A model generated the notes under the pieces. That model was not told where the DNA came from and did no database searches. It saw only the letters and a list, made by a program, of their open reading frames with translations. The translations under genes and the position numbers were made by a program. Below, one piece after another: positions 9,561 to 10,652 of a stretch of 10,652 bases of DNA. Numbering within the stretch: position 1 is the first letter of the stretch; the number at the start of each line of letters is the position of its first letter. The DNA is from Alphaproteobacteria bacterium (lineage in GTDB: Bacteria > Pseudomonadota > Alphaproteobacteria > ATCC43930 > CGMCC-115725): contig VAZT01000232.1 in assembly GCA_005884825.1 (NCBI GenBank), positions 1-10,652 of the forward strand. The letters are read 5' to 3'.

Positions 9561-9589
9561 GTAGTAAGCGCTTACTTACTCGCGGTCAA
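9561..9589 (-). promoter_or_regulatory. Predicted promoter of the TetR-efflux operon
   Basis: On the - strand TTGACC (9589-9584) matches a -35 element. After 17 bases comes TACTAC (9566-9561) as a weak -10; with 16 bases it would be TTACTA. Transcription would begin near 9555-9553, one to three bases before the ATG at 9552, so the message would be leaderless or nearly so. The operator covers the spacer and -10. Confidence 0.45.
9563..9576. promoter_or_regulatory. Probable TetR operator palindrome
   Basis: AGTAAGCGCTTACT is a perfect 14-base inverted repeat. The outer bases on the - strand continue as GTA on one side and AC on the other, giving an extended near-symmetric site of about 19 bases. 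Its size and position, 10 bases before the repressor start and overlapping the predicted -10 element, fit a TetR operator. That this repressor binds it is inferred. Confidence 0.7.
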
Positions 9590-9663
9590 GCGGTCCCTCA
9601 GCACTCAGCGCCGCATCGTTTCATAGGAGTGGTCGAGCCCACGCTCGGCGAGCAGCTCCTTGC

Positions 9664-9691
9664 GTCTCGGTAGCTCAGCGGAGATAGAGCC
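9664..9691 (+). other. tRNA 5'-half-like segment
   Basis: TAGCTCAG followed by CGGAGATAGAGC reproduces a tRNA D arm: U8-A9, stem GCTC/GAGC (9673-9676 with 9687-9690) and a loop containing GG. The preceding GTCTCGG could be an acceptor 5' strand. No matching 3' acceptor strand and no TTCRA T-loop follow within the next 80 bases, so this is not a functional tRNA. It may be a remnant or chance. Confidence 0.3.
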
Positions 9692-9729
9692 CGATCACGT
9701 GGTGGATGATCTCGGCCGGGAAGCGATTA

Positions 9730-9741
9730 CCGCTATAGCGG
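9730..9741. repeat. Perfect 12-base palindrome
   Basis: CCGCTATAGCGG reads the same on both strands. It lies in the middle of the non-coding stretch, far from any clear promoter element. It could be a protein-binding site or the core of a decayed element; no function can be assigned. Confidence 0.4.
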
Positions 9742-9876
9742 AGCAGAGCCATGCCGCGACCCTAACTTACGAGCCGCCCCGGCGCGACTCCGTTGGTGTG
9801 ACAATGCCGGTCGGCTCCCTGATGTTCTTATTCCAACGCGATCGGATGCTGCGACTAGGGCGGCATCGGGCGCGGA

Positions 9877-9882
9877 TATAAT
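9877..9882 (+). promoter_or_regulatory. Consensus -10 element before the RCC1-like gene
   Basis: TATAAT at 9877-9882 is a perfect -10 hexamer in an otherwise GC-rich region, placed 31 bases before the ATG at 9914 and 47 before the GTG at 9930. The bases 16-18 positions upstream (around CTAGGG) do not resemble TTGACA, so a promoter here would be weak or activator-dependent. Confidence 0.35.
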
Positions 9883-9929
9883 AGGGCTGCGTAACGCCTT
9901 GCGGAGCGTCTTGATGTTCAAACAGCTCA

Positions 9930-10562
9930 GTGCCGCGACAAGTGATCCTGCTCGCGTTCTTCGGAGCCGCGCCTGCTGGAGCGCAACCCGGCGCGATCTG
10001 TGCTCAAAGCGGCGTCGTCGCCGGTGGCGATCACACATGCGCTTTCACCGTGCTAGGCGCCGCAATGTGCTCGGGCGACAACCAGTTCGGGCAGGTCGGG
10101 AACGGCGCGATCAGTACGTCGGTGCCCGTGCCCACCCGGGTCTCAGGTCTGATGCCGGCCACAAACGGCGCTGGCCAGCCGCCCACCTTCGTCGCCGGCC
10201 AGCGTCACACTTGCGCCATCGTTCTCCCCGGGATGACACCGATGTGTTGGGGTGATCGCGGGGCCGGTCAACTCGGTGACGGTCAGATCGGCGGTCTTAG
10301 TCTTACCCCTGTGCCGGTAGTGGCGGACCCCGCGCACGCTCCGTTTCCGGCTTTCACCCTCGCAGCGGGCGATAGCCATACCTGCGCGATCGACACCGGG
10401 CTTCACGTGCAATGTTGGGGAGATGACCGGGTAGGGCAACTCGGAGACGGCCGAAGCGGCGCTGGTGCTTCGAGCGCCAATCCGACCTTCCCGGTCGCAG
10501 CTCCGAGCATCCTGGACGCGCCGGCTATCGGCCTCGCCGGAGGTAAGGTTCGCCTCCCCTGA
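9930..10562 (+). CDS. Exported RCC1-repeat protein, possibly truncated
   Basis: A 210-residue protein with three repeats of RCC1 type (beta-propeller blades). HTCA recurs at residues 35, 93 and 150, followed each time by a Cys-containing strand (AMCSGD, MCWGD, QCWGD) and GQVGNG or GQLGDG. Each repeat has two Cys that could form a disulfide, fitting export. The N-terminus VILLAFFGAAPAGA resembles a signal peptide with cleavage after AGA, but it lacks a proper basic start. The frame opens at GTG 9930 without a ribosome-binding site. ATG 9914, which has GGAG seven bases before it, is in another frame and would join if base A9929 were absent. RCC1 propellers normally have seven blades, and this frame ends where the fourth HTC should fall (residues 207-209 are VRL). 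It may be a decayed gene; the function is unknown. Confidence 0.55.
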   Translation: MPRQVILLAFFGAAPAGAQPGAICAQSGVVAGGDHTCAFTVLGAAMCSGDNQFGQVGNGAISTSVPVPTRVSGLMPATNGAGQPPTFVAGQRHTCAIVLPGMTPMCWGDRGAGQLGDGQIGGLSLTPVPVVADPAHAPFPAFTLAAGDSHTCAIDTGLHVQCWGDDRVGQLGDGRSGAGASSANPTFPVAAPSILDAPAIGLAGGKVRLP

Positions 10563-10587
10563 ACACGAGCAACTTGAAGATAGGAGT

Positions 10588-10618
10588 CTTGTGCCGATAC
10601 TCCCGTCGGGGCACCAAG
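10588..10618. repeat. Imperfect hairpin behind the RCC1-like gene
   Basis: CTTG-TGCC (10588-10595 region) can pair with GGCA-C-CAAG (10610-10618) with one bulged base, and CCGA/TCGG can extend the stem inside. There is no T run afterwards. It might act as a weak terminator or RNA-stabilising stem between the RCC1-like gene and the next start. Confidence 0.25.
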
Positions 10619-10635
10619 TCAGTAAGGGTCACGTG

Positions 10636-10652
10636 ATGAAGCTCTATAGCTA
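10636..10652 (+). CDS. Possible start of a gene cut by the window edge
   Basis: ATG at 10636 is preceded by AAGGG (10624-10628) at 7 bases and opens MKLYS before the sequence ends. MKLYS-type starts are common in glutathione S-transferases, but five residues cannot support that call. The final TA may begin Tyr or a stop codon, so even the reading frame is unproved. Confidence 0.25.

Larger units (their letters stand above)
9553..9913. other. Non-coding stretch between repressor and RCC1-like gene
   Basis: Beyond the operator and promoter at its left end, I find no convincing gene in these 361 bases. It holds a tRNA D-arm-like segment (9664-9691), a perfect 12-base palindrome (9730-9741) and a consensus TATAAT (9877-9882). 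An open frame at 9660-9881 with a TTG start encodes 73 residues that match no family I recognise and has no ribosome-binding site. The mixture looks like decayed or inserted sequence, but I see no insertion-sequence ends or target duplications. Confidence 0.5.

Noticed and set aside
9664..9760. A complete second tRNA gene
   Set aside because: Only the 5' half and D arm fit. There is no T-loop TTCRA motif and no acceptor 3' strand complementary to GTCTCGG.
9660..9881. 73-codon open frame on the + strand between repressor and RCC1-like gene
   Set aside because: It starts with TTG, has no ribosome-binding site and no recognisable domain, and contains the palindrome and the tRNA-like segment.

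Overview
The window is GC-rich and looks like part of an alphaproteobacterial chromosome, most probably from a sphingomonad (Sphingomonadales) or a close relative. The main reasons are the adjacent dnaG and rpoD genes without rpsU, the sphingomonad-like RpoD core sequence, a CAU-anticodon tRNA directly behind rpoD, and a DUF3618 membrane protein. The taxonomic call is made from memory of protein families, not from a search.

Layout. Bases 1-178 hold no convincing gene, only GC-rich inverted repeats and the dnaG ribosome-binding site. On the + strand follow dnaG (179-1861, DNA primase), rpoD (1968-4001, primary sigma factor) and a tRNA with anticodon CAU (4008-4084, probably tRNA-Ile2) that starts six bases after the rpoD stop. 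The rest of the centre lies on the - strand and reads right to left: a TetR-family repressor (9552-8812), an RND periplasmic adaptor (8878-7706), an RND inner-membrane pump (7702-4631), and after a 92-base gap a small DUF3618 membrane protein (4538-4041) whose last 14 codons run antisense through the 3' half of the tRNA. From 9553 to 9913 there is a non-coding stretch with the TetR operator and promoter at its left end. A short exported protein with three RCC1-type repeats (9930-10562, +) follows, then the possible first codons of another gene at the right edge.

How the parts work together. dnaG, rpoD and the tRNA form a housekeeping block for replication and expression. The repressor, adaptor and pump genes form a tightly packed efflux operon: repressor and adaptor overlap by 67 bases, and adaptor and pump are 3 bases apart. 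A perfect 14-base palindrome sits on the predicted -10 region just before the repressor start, so the repressor probably controls itself and the pump. No outer-membrane channel gene is present, so the pump must borrow a TolC/OprM-type channel encoded elsewhere.

Nothing here is clearly a new biological system. The points most worth a second look are the TetR operator with an almost leaderless transcript, the convergent overlap of the DUF3618 gene with the tRNA, and the three-repeat RCC1-like protein, which appears truncated and has its best start signal in a different frame.
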